Source of the DNA: JAGGAG01 sp031402225 | GTDB lineage: Bacteria; Gemmatimonadota; Gemmatimonadetes; Gemmatimonadales; GWC2-71-9 | Assembly: GCA_031402225.1 (NCBI GenBank) | Contig: JANNSD010000037.1 | Span: 49,119-113,118, forward strand | Direction: 5' to 3' | Length of the DNA: 64,000 bases | The notes under the pieces: model-generated | What the model was told of the DNA's origin: nothing | Databases searched by the model: none | What the model saw: the letters and a program-made list of their open reading frames with translations, nothing else | In this document: in pieces, positions 28,845-37,952 of the stretch | How positions within the stretch are numbered: the stretch's first letter is position 1 | Layout: each line of letters opens with the position of its first letter | Program-made: the position numbers and the translations under genes

Positions 28845-29980
28845 GCGTCAACCTCCGGGTGCTCCTCGAGGAGATGATTGAACGGGAAGCCTCGGACCTC
28901 CACCTGACCGCGGGTGAACGGCCGAAGCTGCGCGTGGACGGCGACATTACCAACGCGAACTCGTGCGCCGACATCATGAATCCCAAGGACACGCTGTCGC
29001 TCGCCTATTCCGTGCTCACCGAGAACCAGAAGAAGCGGTTCGAGACCGAGGACGAGCTGGACTTCTCTTTCGGCATCCAGAACCTGGCGCGCTTCCGCGG
29101 CAACGTCTACAAGCAGCGGGGCTGCGTATCGGTGGCAATCCGCATGATCCCCTTCAATGTCCGCACCTTCAATGAGCTCGGCCTGCCGCCGGTGGTGGCG
29201 AAGCTGGCGGAGCGGCCGCGCGGCCTCATCCTGGTCACCGGGCCGACCGGCTCCGGCAAGTCCACGACGCTGGCGGCGATCATCGACAAGATCAACAAGG
29301 AGCGGAAGGGGCACATCATCACGGTGGAGGACCCGATCGAGTTCATCCACCGCCACCAGAGCTGCATCGTCAACCAGCGCGAGGTGGGCACCGACACGAA
29401 GAGCTTCTCCTCGGCGCTCAAGTACTGCCTGCGCGAGGACCCCGACGTTATTCTGGTGGGAGAAATGCGGGATCTCGAGACGGTCTCCGCGGCGCTGACC
29501 ATCGCCGAAACCGGCCACCTCGCCCTCGCGACCCTGCACACCAACTCGGCGGCCGAGTCGATCAACCGCATCATCGACGTGTTCCCGGCGAGCCAGCAGT
29601 CGCAGGTGCGAGCCCAGCTTGCGTTCGTGCTCGAAGGGGTGCTCACCCAGACGCTGTTGCCGCGCCTGCGCGGCCGCGGCCGGGTCATGGCCACCGAGAT
29701 CATGGTGGTGACGCCGGCCATCCGGGCGCTGATCCGCGACGACAAGGTGCACCAGATCCAGTCCTCCATGCAGGCCGGCCAGAAGTTCGGCATGCAGACG
29801 ATGAACGCCTCGCTCTACCAGTTGTACATGAATCGGGAGGTTGCTCAGGAAGAGTGCCTCCGGGTGTCGCCGGACCCGAACGAGTTCCTGCGCATGATCG
29901 GCGAAAAGCCGCTCGACGACCAGGAAATTGGCTCGGCACCGTCCGGCAAGATGGCCAGCAGCAGCGGCGGGCGCCGCTAA
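28841..29980 (+). CDS. pilT: Type IV pilus retraction ATPase PilT
   Basis: 379 aa, usual for PilT. Starts with LLEEMIEREASDLHLTAGERPKL, the PilT opening. Walker A is GPTGSGKST (about 133), the Asp box gives EDPIEFIHRH, the Walker B region is DPDVILVGEMRDLET (about 204), and the His box is ETGHLALATLHTNSA. The PilT-specific AIRxLIR motif appears as TPAIRALIRDDK (about 291). The C-terminal tail is Gly/Ser-rich. It drives pilus retraction for twitching or DNA uptake. Coupled to pilB by a 4-base overlap and followed by pilC after 15 bases. Confidence 0.95.
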   Translation: MSVNLRVLLEEMIEREASDLHLTAGERPKLRVDGDITNANSCADIMNPKDTLSLAYSVLTENQKKRFETEDELDFSFGIQNLARFRGNVYKQRGCVSVAIRMIPFNVRTFNELGLPPVVAKLAERPRGLILVTGPTGSGKSTTLAAIIDKINKERKGHIITVEDPIEFIHRHQSCIVNQREVGTDTKSFSSALKYCLREDPDVILVGEMRDLETVSAALTIAETGHLALATLHTNSAAESINRIIDVFPASQQSQVRAQLAFVLEGVLTQTLLPRLRGRGRVMATEIMVVTPAIRALIRDDKVHQIQSSMQAGQKFGMQTMNASLYQLYMNREVAQEECLRVSPDPNEFLRMIGEKPLDDQEIGSAPSGKMASSSGGRR

Positions 29981-29995
29981 CCGGGAGAAGGACCG

Positions 29996-31207
29996 ATGCC
30001 GCTCTTCGAGTATACCGCGCGCAACCCGACCACGGGCCAGATCCAGAAGGGTCAGCTCGACGTCCCGTCGAAGGACGACGTCACGTCGTATCTCCGGAAG
30101 AACCGGATGATGCTCGTGAGCCTCCGGGAAGCGCCCAAGCCGATCAAGCTCAGCTTCAGCTTCGGGAAGCCAAGCGTCAAGACACGCGACATCGTGATCT
30201 TCACGCGCCAATTCGCGACCATGATCAACGCCGGCCTGCCGCTGGTGCAGTCGCTCGACATCCTGAGCAAACAGACCGAGAACCAGACCCTCAAGGACGT
30301 CACCCGGTCGGTGGTGTTCGATGTGGAGGCCGGCAACACCCTGGCCGACGCGTTCCGGAAGCATCCCAACGCCTTCACCGAGCTCTACGTCAACATGATC
30401 GCGGCCGGTGAGCATGGCGGTATTCTCGACACCATCCTCCTGCGCCTGGCGACGTTCATGGAAAAGAACGACGCCCTCGTGCGCAAGGTAAAGGGCGCGA
30501 TGGTGTACCCGGTGGTCATCATGAGCGTGGCGGCGATTGCCATCACGGTGCTGCTCATCTTCGTGATCCCCACCTTCTCCAAGATGTTCGCATCGGTAAA
30601 CATGGAACTCCCGCTGCCGACCCGCATCGTGATCGGCATGTCCGGGTTCCTGACCAGCTTCTGGTGGCTGATCCTCGCCGCCGGCTTCGCCGCCTGGTTC
30701 GGCTTCAAGCGCTACTACGCCACCAGCAGTGGCCAAAAGGTGATCGACAGCCTGCTGCTCAAGGCCCCGGTGCTGGGCGATGTGGTACGGAAGTCCGCCG
30801 TGTCCCGCTTTACCCGTACGCTCGGCACGCTGATTTCGTCGGGCGTCAGCATCCTTGACGGGCTGGAGATCACGGCCAAGACGGCGGGCAATCGCGTGGT
30901 GCACGATGCGGTCATGGAGTCGCGGGCCTCGATCGCCGGCGGCGAGACCATCGCCGCGCCGCTCGACCGGTCCAAGGTGTTTCCGCCGATGGTCATCTCG
31001 ATGATCGCGGTCGGTGAGCAGACCGGCGGCCTGGACGAAATGCTGACCAAGATCGCCGACTTCTACGACGAAGAGGTGGACGTGGCGGTGAGCGCCCTGC
31101 TCGCCCTCATGGAACCGGTGATGATCGTGGTGCTCGGCGTGGTGGTCGGCGGTATGGTGGTCGCGATGTACCTGCCGATCTTCGACATGATGAACGCGAT
31201 CCAGTAG
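29996..31207 (+). CDS. pilC: Type IV pilus inner-membrane platform protein PilC
   Basis: 403 aa with a GGGAGAAGGA ribosome-binding region before the ATG. Two GspF/T2SSF domains are seen: the first around residues 60-190 (FTRQFATMINAGLPLVQSLD, AGEHGGILDTILLRLA, then a membrane helix IAITVLLIFVIPTFSKMF). The second lies around 265-400 (RFTRTLGTLISSGVSILDGL, VGEQTGGLDEMLTKIA, then VMIVVLGVVVGGMVVAMYLP). It couples the PilB/PilT motors to the pilus. No pilin or pilMNOPQ genes are in this window. A terminator follows. Confidence 0.95.
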   Translation: MPLFEYTARNPTTGQIQKGQLDVPSKDDVTSYLRKNRMMLVSLREAPKPIKLSFSFGKPSVKTRDIVIFTRQFATMINAGLPLVQSLDILSKQTENQTLKDVTRSVVFDVEAGNTLADAFRKHPNAFTELYVNMIAAGEHGGILDTILLRLATFMEKNDALVRKVKGAMVYPVVIMSVAAIAITVLLIFVIPTFSKMFASVNMELPLPTRIVIGMSGFLTSFWWLILAAGFAAWFGFKRYYATSSGQKVIDSLLLKAPVLGDVVRKSAVSRFTRTLGTLISSGVSILDGLEITAKTAGNRVVHDAVMESRASIAGGETIAAPLDRSKVFPPMVISMIAVGEQTGGLDEMLTKIADFYDEEVDVAVSALLALMEPVMIVVLGVVVGGMVVAMYLPIFDMMNAIQ

Positions 31208-31230
31208 CGGACCGCGGGGGTGAGGGAGCG

Positions 31231-31261
31231 GCGGGGCGACACCACCACGGTGTCGCCCCGC
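31231..31261 (+). terminator. Terminator hairpin after pilC
   Basis: A 13-bp perfect stem (31231-31243 with 31249-31261), loop ACCAC, then a short weak T run. It closes the pilBTC unit. Confidence 0.65.
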
Positions 31262-31338
31262 TGCGTTTCCGCCGTGCCCGGGTGTCCTCCTGTCTGTTTC
31301 ATGATCGCTTCATGCAGCGCCTGCCATATACCGCCGGC

Positions 31339-32757
31339 ATGGAACCCCGCGAGCTGCCCCTGATCATCCAGGGTGGAATGGGCATCGCCGTCTCGGACTG
31401 GCGGCTGGCCCGTGCCGTTTCCACGCTGGGCCAGATGGGCGTCGTGTCGGGCACCGCGATCGACTCGGTGCTGGTGCGGCGGCTGCAGGACGGCGACCCC
31501 GACGGCCATGTGCGCCGCGCGATGGCGGCCTTCCCCGTGCCCGGCGTGGCCGCCCGGGTGATCGCGAAGTTCTTCCGCCCCGACGGCCGGGAGCCGGGGG
31601 CGCCCTACACGCTGCTGCCGATGTACCGACAGAGGGTGAGCCACGCCCGCGAGGCGGTGACCGTCCTGGCGGCGTTCGTCGAGGTGCACCTGGCCCGCGA
31701 GGGCCACGACGGGCTGGTGGGCATCAACCTCCTCACAAAGATCCAGCTGCCGAACCTGGCCCTGCTGTACGGCGCGATGATCGCGGGCGTGGACTTCGTG
31801 CTCATGGGCGCCGGCATCCCACGCGAAATCCCCGCCGTGATCGACCGGTTGCTGGAACACCAGCCGGCAACGCTCCGGCTCGACATGGTGGGCGCCTCGC
31901 CCGACCAGCCGGAGCTGCTGGAGTTCGATCCGCGGCGATACTGGGAGGGTGCCCCTCCTGCGCTGAACCGGCCCAAGTTCCTGCCCATCGTCGCCAGCAA
32001 CTCCCTCGCGACGATGCTGGCGCGCAAGGGCGGCGGGAAGATCGACGGCTTCATCGTGGAGTTGCCGCCGGCGGGCGGGCACAATGCACCGCCGCGCGGC
32101 GAGCCCACCTTCAATGATCGGGGTGAGCCGGTGTACGGCCCGCGCGACGAAGTGGACCTCGGACAGATTCGCGAGCTCGGGCTGCCCTTCTGGGTGGCCG
32201 GTGGGATGGGCTCAGCGGCGCACCTGCGCGCGGCAACGGCCGCGGGTGCGGCCGGCATCCAGGTGGGAACCCTGTTCGCGTTCTGTGAGGAGTCCGGATT
32301 GGATCCGGCCCTGCGCGCATCGGTGCTGGAATGCGCTGCCCGGGGCGAAGTCGATGTGCTGACGAACGCGCAGGCATCGCCGACGGGATATCCGTTCAAG
32401 GTGGTTGACTGGGCCGGCAACCCGGCCGCGTCCGGTCAGCGCACGCGGATCTGCGACCTCGGGTATCTCCGGGTTGCGTACCGCACACCGGATGGGGGCA
32501 TCGGCTATCGCTGCGCCAGCGAACCAGTCGATGCCTACGTGAAGAAGGGTGGCTCGGAGGCCGAGACGGCGGGCCGCGAATGCCTCTGCAACGGCCTCAT
32601 GGCCAACATCGGGCTGCCCCAATTGCGCGACGGCGGAGTGCTCGAGCCGCCACTCCTCACCAGCGGCGACGACCTGCTCGCCATTGCCTCCTTCCTGGCC
32701 GGTCGCACCCGCTACCACGCTTCGGACGTCATCGACGCCTTGCTCGCCAGCAACTAA
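31339..32757 (+). CDS. Nitronate monooxygenase-like FMN TIM-barrel enzyme
   Basis: 472 aa from the ATG at 31339, longer than the typical 320-370. The core begins LIIQGGMGIAVSDWRLAR, the classic opening of 2-nitropropane dioxygenase-type enzymes, and the FMN phosphate site is seen in FWVAGGMGSA and AGIQVGTLFAF (about 285-315). A Cys-containing C-terminal extension (CDLGYLRVAYR, RECLCNGLMANIGLP) lies beyond the barrel. These longer homologues are also related to PfaD-like enoyl reductases, so nitronate as substrate is not proven. No Shine-Dalgarno is seen; in-frame starts at 31312 and 31282 are alternatives. It is monocistronic. Confidence 0.8.
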   Translation: MEPRELPLIIQGGMGIAVSDWRLARAVSTLGQMGVVSGTAIDSVLVRRLQDGDPDGHVRRAMAAFPVPGVAARVIAKFFRPDGREPGAPYTLLPMYRQRVSHAREAVTVLAAFVEVHLAREGHDGLVGINLLTKIQLPNLALLYGAMIAGVDFVLMGAGIPREIPAVIDRLLEHQPATLRLDMVGASPDQPELLEFDPRRYWEGAPPALNRPKFLPIVASNSLATMLARKGGGKIDGFIVELPPAGGHNAPPRGEPTFNDRGEPVYGPRDEVDLGQIRELGLPFWVAGGMGSAAHLRAATAAGAAGIQVGTLFAFCEESGLDPALRASVLECAARGEVDVLTNAQASPTGYPFKVVDWAGNPAASGQRTRICDLGYLRVAYRTPDGGIGYRCASEPVDAYVKKGGSEAETAGRECLCNGLMANIGLPQLRDGGVLEPPLLTSGDDLLAIASFLAGRTRYHASDVIDALLASN

Positions 32758-32871
32758 GGCGGGCGCTGATCGTTTCCCCACCATGTGACAGTCGGCCGGA
32801 AGCATCGTCCCGTGCGGATGTCAGTTTCGCGGCGGCTAACAATCCTGCCCACACGCACGCTCAAGCACCTA

Positions 32872-32900
32872 TTTACATGTGCAGTACCGCGTTGCATACT
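32872..32900 (+). promoter_or_regulatory. Sigma70-type promoter of the HAF lipoprotein gene
   Basis: TTTACA (32872-32877), 17-base spacer, CATACT (32895-32900). The spacer shares GTACCGCG at the same place as the promoter at 5183. A leader of about 170 bases precedes the ATG at 33077. The 32758-33076 interval contains no gene that I can support. Confidence 0.65.
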
Positions 32901-33076
32901 GTGCGCGCGTCGCGCGCTTCCTCTGGCAAGCATTCTGCTATGGCGCGGAGCGAATCATCACGTACCGCACCGCTCGAGAAATACATGTTGACGATGCAGC
33001 TGTTCTCCGCTCCCCGGACCGGACGATGGTATCGCGCGCGTATGTCGGACGGTCCACACTTGCCCGCGGAGACCAA

Positions 33077-34207
33077 ATGCGCCACCGCACCACCGCTCGC
33101 CTGCCCGTCATCGTATCACTGTGCCTTGCGGCAGGGCTCGCCGCCTGTGGCGACGACAGCGCAGCCCCGCCCGCGGCACCAGGGCCGAGCATCGAGTTCG
33201 TCAACGTGTTCCAGCCGATGGACCTGACCCCCGACGGCAGCATCGCACTGCTGCAGCAGTACAATGCGGCCGGGGAGTTCTACTTCTACCGCACGGAGAC
33301 CGGCAGCCTCGAGTTCAAGGGCGTGGTGGGCGATCCGTCGCGCACCCTGGTCACCGCGATCTCGGCCAATGGCCTGGTGACCGCCCTCCATGGTGACCCG
33401 GTGCAGGCGGGCATCTGGACCGAGAACTCGGGCTGGACTGACATCCCCAGTGTCTTCACGGAGGCGTGCGGCACCGACATCGCGAGCGCCTGGGATGTCA
33501 CGGCGAATGGCAGGATGGTGGTGGGCATGGCCTGGGACGAGTGCGGCGTGCAGGCATTCAAGTGGGATGCGACCGGCTCCGGCATCATGACGCTGCTTCA
33601 GCGTCTCGGCTCGCAGTGGGAAGGCAGCACCAGGCCACCGAACAACCGCGCCACCGTCATCTCGGACGATGGCAGCATCATCGGCGGCTGGGCGTCGACC
33701 GCGCAGGCCGACCGGTACCCCGCGGTGTGGCGTCCGGATGGTACGGGCTTCCTGCTGGATGGCGGAGCCGAGCCGGGCGTGTCGGGCGAGGTCATGGCCA
33801 CCAGTGGAGACGGCACCTTCGTCGCCGGGTACCTGGGCGAGAATGCCTTCTACTGGACCCAGGCCGGGGGCGTTGTGAGCATCGGACGCCTTCCGCCCGC
33901 CGATGAGTTTGACTTCCACGGCGCCATCGCGAACGCCATTACCGACGACGGCAAGCTCATGTTCGGCGTGTCGGGGCAGCCCTTCTTCGGCAATGCCAAT
34001 GCCTTCGTGTGGACCCAGGCGGCCGGAATGCGGAAGCTGGTGGACGTCATCACTGCTGCCGGCCTGACTGTCCCTGAGGGCACGACGCTGACCAACGTCA
34101 TCGCGTCGTCGACCGACGGCACGGTGATCCTCGGGCAGGCCACGCGCGCCGACTTCAGCATTGTTTCGTTTGTTGTGCGCCTCCCGCTCTCGGCCTACGG
34201 ACTGTGA
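33077..34207 (+). CDS. Lipoprotein with HAF-type repeats
   Basis: 376 aa. The ATG at 33077 has GGAG 5 bases upstream and opens a lipoprotein signal (LPVIVSLCLAAGLAAC, lipid on Cys22). The mature protein is a chain of repeats of the HAF type, each with an aromatic-Trp strand: AGIWTENSGWTD, AFKWDATGSGIM, PAVWRPDGTGFLLD, AFYWTQAGGVVS, AFVWTQAAGMRK. They alternate with ISADG-like turns (ISANGLVTAL, ISDDGSIIGGW, TSGDGTFVAGY, ITDDGKLMFGV). This suggests a beta-propeller-like fold at the cell surface. Function unknown. Its stop overlaps the next start (GTGA), so it may pair with the downstream protease. Confidence 0.8.
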   Translation: MRHRTTARLPVIVSLCLAAGLAACGDDSAAPPAAPGPSIEFVNVFQPMDLTPDGSIALLQQYNAAGEFYFYRTETGSLEFKGVVGDPSRTLVTAISANGLVTALHGDPVQAGIWTENSGWTDIPSVFTEACGTDIASAWDVTANGRMVVGMAWDECGVQAFKWDATGSGIMTLLQRLGSQWEGSTRPPNNRATVISDDGSIIGGWASTAQADRYPAVWRPDGTGFLLDGGAEPGVSGEVMATSGDGTFVAGYLGENAFYWTQAGGVVSIGRLPPADEFDFHGAIANAITDDGKLMFGVSGQPFFGNANAFVWTQAAGMRKLVDVITAAGLTVPEGTTLTNVIASSTDGTVILGQATRADFSIVSFVVRLPLSAYGL

Positions 34208-35715
34208 GCGCGCATCCAATGACTTCCCTCATCTCCATGGCAAACCCGATGCGCCACGCGCGCCACGCTGGTACCTGGCTCATTCTCGCGACCGTGGCCG
34301 TTGCCGGCTGCAGCGGTGACGACGACTTCATCCCGGGCGTCCCGGCCCAGCTTGAGCTCGAGAAGCAAACGTTCACGTTCAATTCCCTTGGCCAGAGCCA
34401 GCTGTTCCTGGCGACGGCTACTGATGGTGGTGGCGATCCGGTCGACGCGGCGCTCAATTGGTCTACGTCCGATCCCGCCATCGTGAAGGTCAATGGCGAC
34501 GGCCTTGCAACGGCGATCAGCCCGGGCGAGGCGACGGTCATGGTGTCGTACGGCTCGCTCTCGTCGGAGATGACCGTCACCATAACCCAGACCCCGGCAC
34601 ACCTCTTCACCGGCCTGGGCAACTTTCAGTCAGGCACCCCCTCGGCGGTGCTGCCCACGCCGCTCACGGTGATCGTCACCGACGCGCTGTTCTCCCGCGT
34701 TGCCGGCGCCCAGGTGCAGTTTGCCACCACGAGCCCCGGCGCCAGCATTACTCCCTCGACGGTCGTCACCGCCGATGAGTTCGGCCAAGCGTCCGCCAGC
34801 ATGACCCTGGGTTCGGCGGTGGGGACCTACACCGCCACCGCCACGCTCCCGGGCACCACGCAGAGTGTCACGTTTACGGCGAACGCACGCATTCCGGGGC
34901 CGTTCGACATCGAGTTGGTGTTCGTCAACGGAAGTCCGACGGCGGCGCAGGCGGACGCGTTTGCCCAGGCGGAGGCGCGCTGGGAGGACATCATTACGTC
35001 CGACCTGCCGGATGACTACGCAGTACTCGACCCATACAGCTGCGGCAACCCAACCGCGATCGACCGCCCCATTGATGACCTCGTCATCTTCGTGGACGTG
35101 GGCGATATCGACGGCGTCGGTGGCATCCTCGGCGGGGCTGGGGTCTGCTACCTCCACGACGTGGGCCTGCTTCCGGCCATCGGGCAGATGAGGCTGGATG
35201 GTGCCGACCTGTCCGACCTGGAGGCAAACGGGCTCCTCGTGCCGGTGGTCACCCACGAGATGGGTCACGTCCTGGGCATCGGCACGCTGTGGGCTGATCA
35301 GGGCCTGCTCGCCGACGCGTCGCTGTCGGGCGGTACCGATCCGCACTTCACCGGAACGAACGCGCTCGCAGCGTTCGACCTGGTGGGTGGCGACACCTAC
35401 GTCGGCGCCAAGGTTCCGGTCGAGGACCAGGGCGGACAAGGCACCGCCGATGCGCATTGGCGCGAGTCGGTGTTCAACAACGAGCTCATGACCGGGTACA
35501 TCAACTTCGGCGAGAACCCGCTCAGTCGCGTGACGATCGGGTCGCTATGGGACAACGGCTATGACGTTGACCTGAGCAAGGCCGATGCCTTCTCGATCCT
35601 GGCGTTGCTCCGGTCCTCCTCGTCGAGGACGATCAAGCTGCATAGCGACATCATGCGTGGGCCGATCAAGATCATCAACAAGCGGGGCGAGGTCGTGGGG
35701 ACCTACCGCAAGTAA
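34204..35715 (+). CDS. Leishmanolysin-like (M8) zinc metalloprotease lipoprotein
   Basis: 503 aa from the GTG at 34204 coupled to the upstream stop; ATG starts at 34219, 34237 or 34249 give a more usual signal length. The lipobox is VAVAGC (Cys36 in this numbering). A BIG2-like domain (about 45-125, LNWSTSDPAIVKVNGDG) and an Ig-like invasin-type domain (about 130-225) precede the protease. The zinc site HEMGH (351-355), a third His at 418 in AHWRESVFNNELM and a Met at 429 match gp63 leishmanolysin in order and spacing. Expected to cleave proteins at the cell surface. An intrinsic terminator follows. Confidence 0.85.
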   Translation: MSAHPMTSLISMANPMRHARHAGTWLILATVAVAGCSGDDDFIPGVPAQLELEKQTFTFNSLGQSQLFLATATDGGGDPVDAALNWSTSDPAIVKVNGDGLATAISPGEATVMVSYGSLSSEMTVTITQTPAHLFTGLGNFQSGTPSAVLPTPLTVIVTDALFSRVAGAQVQFATTSPGASITPSTVVTADEFGQASASMTLGSAVGTYTATATLPGTTQSVTFTANARIPGPFDIELVFVNGSPTAAQADAFAQAEARWEDIITSDLPDDYAVLDPYSCGNPTAIDRPIDDLVIFVDVGDIDGVGGILGGAGVCYLHDVGLLPAIGQMRLDGADLSDLEANGLLVPVVTHEMGHVLGIGTLWADQGLLADASLSGGTDPHFTGTNALAAFDLVGGDTYVGAKVPVEDQGGQGTADAHWRESVFNNELMTGYINFGENPLSRVTIGSLWDNGYDVDLSKADAFSILALLRSSSSRTIKLHSDIMRGPIKIINKRGEVVGTYRK

Positions 35716-35735
35716 CGCGGCGGGGACCAGGATGG

Positions 35736-35773
35736 GAGACCTCGGGGCCACGCGCCCCGAGGTCTCTTGTTTT
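35736..35773 (+). terminator. Strong intrinsic terminator
   Basis: A 12-bp perfect stem (35736-35747 with 35755-35766), 7-base loop, followed directly by TTGTTTT. Ends the HAF-protease operon. Confidence 0.85.
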
Positions 35774-35841
35774 GACCCTCGCGCAGGAAGCGGCAACGGA
35801 CTAGGATCAAGGCAGAGTAAAGTCCCGCTTACGGAGTGCGA

Positions 35842-36321
35842 ATGCGTACCGCCTTTTATCTCGATGTCACGGCCGTGGTTGCGGGCCTGCTGCTGATGTG
35901 GACCGGCCTGACCCACCTGCCACCGACGCGCTGGCTCTTCGCCGGCGACCGGAGCATTGGCTGGGAGTTGGGCTCCATCGTCCTTTCGCTGGTGGGTGCC
36001 GCGCTGGTCTGGTGGCGTGCCCGGCAGGCGGTGTCGGCGCCGTTGCCGCTCCCGTCAATCCCCGGCGTGGCGGCGCGGGTGTCGGGCGTCGGCAGCCTGC
36101 TGCTTGGTGCGGCCTCGAGCCTCATGCTGTTCTGGTGGCTCGCGAGTGGACGGCATCGCCTGCCGTTCGGTCCGGTGGGCTGGTTCTTCGGTCTGGCGGC
36201 CCTGGTCGTTCTCACGTGGTGCGCCATCGCTGCGGGGTCGCTCTGGCTCGGCCGGGCCACTGAGCGGGAGCGGGAAGCCGATCCGACGGTCGGGTCCCCC
36301 ATTGGTCTGTCGGCTGACTGA
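35842..36321 (+). CDS. Small four-helix membrane protein of unknown function
   Basis: 159 aa; ATG at 35842 with GGAG 5 bases upstream. Four hydrophobic segments: FYLDVTAVVAGLLLMWTGL, IGWELGSIVLSLVGAALVWW, GVGSLLLGAASSLMLFWWLA and GWFFGLAALVVLTWCAIAAG. The tail is charged (ATEREREADPT). No family recognised. It is followed at 18 bases by another small membrane protein, so the two are likely co-expressed. Confidence 0.65.
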   Translation: MRTAFYLDVTAVVAGLLLMWTGLTHLPPTRWLFAGDRSIGWELGSIVLSLVGAALVWWRARQAVSAPLPLPSIPGVAARVSGVGSLLLGAASSLMLFWWLASGRHRLPFGPVGWFFGLAALVVLTWCAIAAGSLWLGRATEREREADPTVGSPIGLSAD

Positions 36322-36339
36322 ATCCTGGAGTCGTGTGAC

Positions 36340-36585
36340 ATGACCGCACAGCCATCCGAGACAGTCACCCGCGATGCATACCTCGCCGAGGCCAACGCCG
36401 AGCTCGACGCCATGCTGGGTGAAGTGGGAGAGGTCGAGGCGACCCCCCCGCCGCCGGCCGAGGCGGAGCCAAGCTGGATGCGGTGGCTGGTCATCGCCGT
36501 GGTTGCCGTGGCAGTGTTCGTCATCGGCATGGTGCTGCTGCGGGGCCGCCGGCCCACCCGGATGGCGATCAGCGGGCTTCGCTGA
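36340..36585 (+). CDS. Small single-span membrane protein
   Basis: 81 aa. An acidic N-terminal region (AYLAEANAELDAMLGEVGEV), a Pro-rich turn and one C-terminal membrane helix (WLVIAVVAVAVFVIGMVLL) with a basic end (RGRRPTR). It would be tail-anchored with a cytoplasmic acidic helix. No family recognised. Codon use and position directly after the four-helix protein support a real gene. Confidence 0.6.
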   Translation: MTAQPSETVTRDAYLAEANAELDAMLGEVGEVEATPPPPAEAEPSWMRWLVIAVVAVAVFVIGMVLLRGRRPTRMAISGLR

Positions 36586-36676
36586 TCGACCAATCGTCAC
36601 AATCTGAAACATTGGCTGGGGCCTTGGCGTAGGGGCACCGTTCTCGGTACGCCCCGTATTCGCTGCAGGAGGCTCC

Positions 36677-37357
36677 ATGCGTTCCATCTGGGTTCGCGCC
36701 GGTGTCGGCGCCCTTGCCGTGTTTGGGCTCGGCATGTTGCTCTACACCGTGGCCCGCCGCACGAAGGGGCGGGCCAGGCAGGCGCTGATCGAGCTGAAGT
36801 CGGAGCTCGATTCTGGTACCGGGGTGGCCATGGACTCGGTGGACCATGCCATCCCGTTCGTGCTCGACGGCAGGACGCTTGGGCGGCTCACCAGCTTGAC
36901 GCTGAATCCGGGCGCCGGCGGTGCCGCACCGGCCCTCCACGCATTGGTGGCACTCGACCGGGATCAGCTCGACCCGGCCATGCTTTCCTCTTGCGACCTG
37001 GTGCCAGTGAGCCCGGACAAGTTCGAGGTGACGCAGGGCTTTCGCTGCGCCACGCCAGCCGACCGCGGGTTGCGCTCACTTGGCGAAGTGCGCTTCGAGC
37101 CGGTTGGTGTGGTGCGGCCGGTGCGGGCGGACAAGGCGGCGCTGGCCCGGCTGCGCCAGCACGGCGCGATCACCATCGACTCGTCGCATCGGGGTGTGCA
37201 CATCAACGCCACCGGCGACAGCGGCGAGCTCGTCAGCATCAGCGCCGACAGCAACGGTGCGTTCATCCACGTCAACGACGGCAAGGGCAAGGTGGTGCGG
37301 ATGACGGCGGACAAGAACGGGCTGGTGCTCAAGGTGGACTCGAGCGCGTCCAGGTAG
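36677..37357 (+). CDS. Membrane-anchored protein of unknown function
   Basis: 226 aa. AGGAGG lies 4 bases before the ATG. One N-terminal helix (VGALAVFGLGMLLYTVARR) anchors a soluble domain. The C-terminal 60 residues are a regular series of short strands (GVHINATGDSGELVSISADS, GAFIHVNDGKGKVVRMTADK, LVLKVDSSASR) that look like a small beta-helix or beta-solenoid. No homologue family recognised. A shared terminator follows and the next gene is convergent. Confidence 0.65.
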   Translation: MRSIWVRAGVGALAVFGLGMLLYTVARRTKGRARQALIELKSELDSGTGVAMDSVDHAIPFVLDGRTLGRLTSLTLNPGAGGAAPALHALVALDRDQLDPAMLSSCDLVPVSPDKFEVTQGFRCATPADRGLRSLGEVRFEPVGVVRPVRADKAALARLRQHGAITIDSSHRGVHINATGDSGELVSISADSNGAFIHVNDGKGKVVRMTADKNGLVLKVDSSASR

Positions 37358-37381
37358 GCTGGTCGCGCCCGGAGTCGGCTG

Positions 37382-37405
37382 GGGGCGGGCCTGATGGCCC
37401 GCCCC
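37382..37405. terminator. Bidirectional terminator between convergent genes
   Basis: A 10-bp GC stem (37382-37391 with 37396-37405), loop TGAT. It serves the gene ending at 37357 and abuts the stop of the minus-strand gene at 37405. There is no long T tract. Confidence 0.5.
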
Positions 37406-37890
37406 TAGCGATTTGTGCCCGGCGGGTTTCCGGGAATGTTCTGCGGCGGCCCCGGTCGGCGCCCATAGGCGGCCACGCGCCAGACGCCATCGACGTCGCG
37501 CACCACGGTAAGTTCCTCGCCCCCGAGCGTCTCGTTGTTGTAGCGCACCGCAAACTCGAACCGCACAAACTCGGGAAAGGTGAACGGCGGTCGCACGAAC
37601 GACTGCTGAAGGGTCAGTACCTCGCGGCCGACGACGGTATAGGGATTTCCGGTCTGGGGCCGCAGCGTTGCCATCCACGCGGTGGAGGAATCGCGCCGCA
37701 GTACTATCGCCACCTGGGCCCATGCTTCATCGACCCGACCCGCGTCCATCAGGCCCAGCCATGGCTCCGCCACGGCGGCGGCGGCGGTGATGCCCTGGTC
37801 CATCCGGGCGAGCCGTTCGCGGGACACCAGCTGGGCGTCGAGCTGCGTCACTGAAACGCCGAGCAGCAGACAGGGTAGAATGCAGTTCAT
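37405..37890 (-). CDS. DUF4019-like exported protein
   Basis: 161 aa; ATG at 37890 behind AGAGGA. The signal peptide ends QLDAQ (mature Gln20). The remainder fits DUF4019: an alpha region with MDAGRVDEAWAQVA, then strands FPEFVRFEFAVRYNNET and VVRDVDGVWRVAAYG. Such proteins resemble NTF2/cystatin-like folds and have no assigned function. It is divergent from the AsmA-like gene across 62 bases. Confidence 0.7.
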   Translation of the reverse strand: MNCILPCLLLGVSVTQLDAQLVSRERLARMDQGITAAAAVAEPWLGLMDAGRVDEAWAQVAIVLRRDSSTAWMATLRPQTGNPYTVVGREVLTLQQSFVRPPFTFPEFVRFEFAVRYNNETLGGEELTVVRDVDGVWRVAAYGRRPGPPQNIPGNPPGTNR

Positions 37891-37952
37891 GGTCCGTCCT
37901 CTGAGGTTTTTCCGGCGAGCCTGCAATTAGCCCAGAATCGGCCGCGCCCGCC

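Noticed and set aside
28643..30904. A 753-codon open frame on the minus strand opposite pilB, pilT and pilC
   Set aside because: The plus-strand genes carry complete ATPase and platform motifs. The antisense frame is Arg/His-rich without domains, as expected for high-GC shadow frames.
36601..36660. Imperfect inverted repeat upstream of the gene at 36677
   Set aside because: The stem has mismatches and no T tract, so I could not call a terminator or operator.
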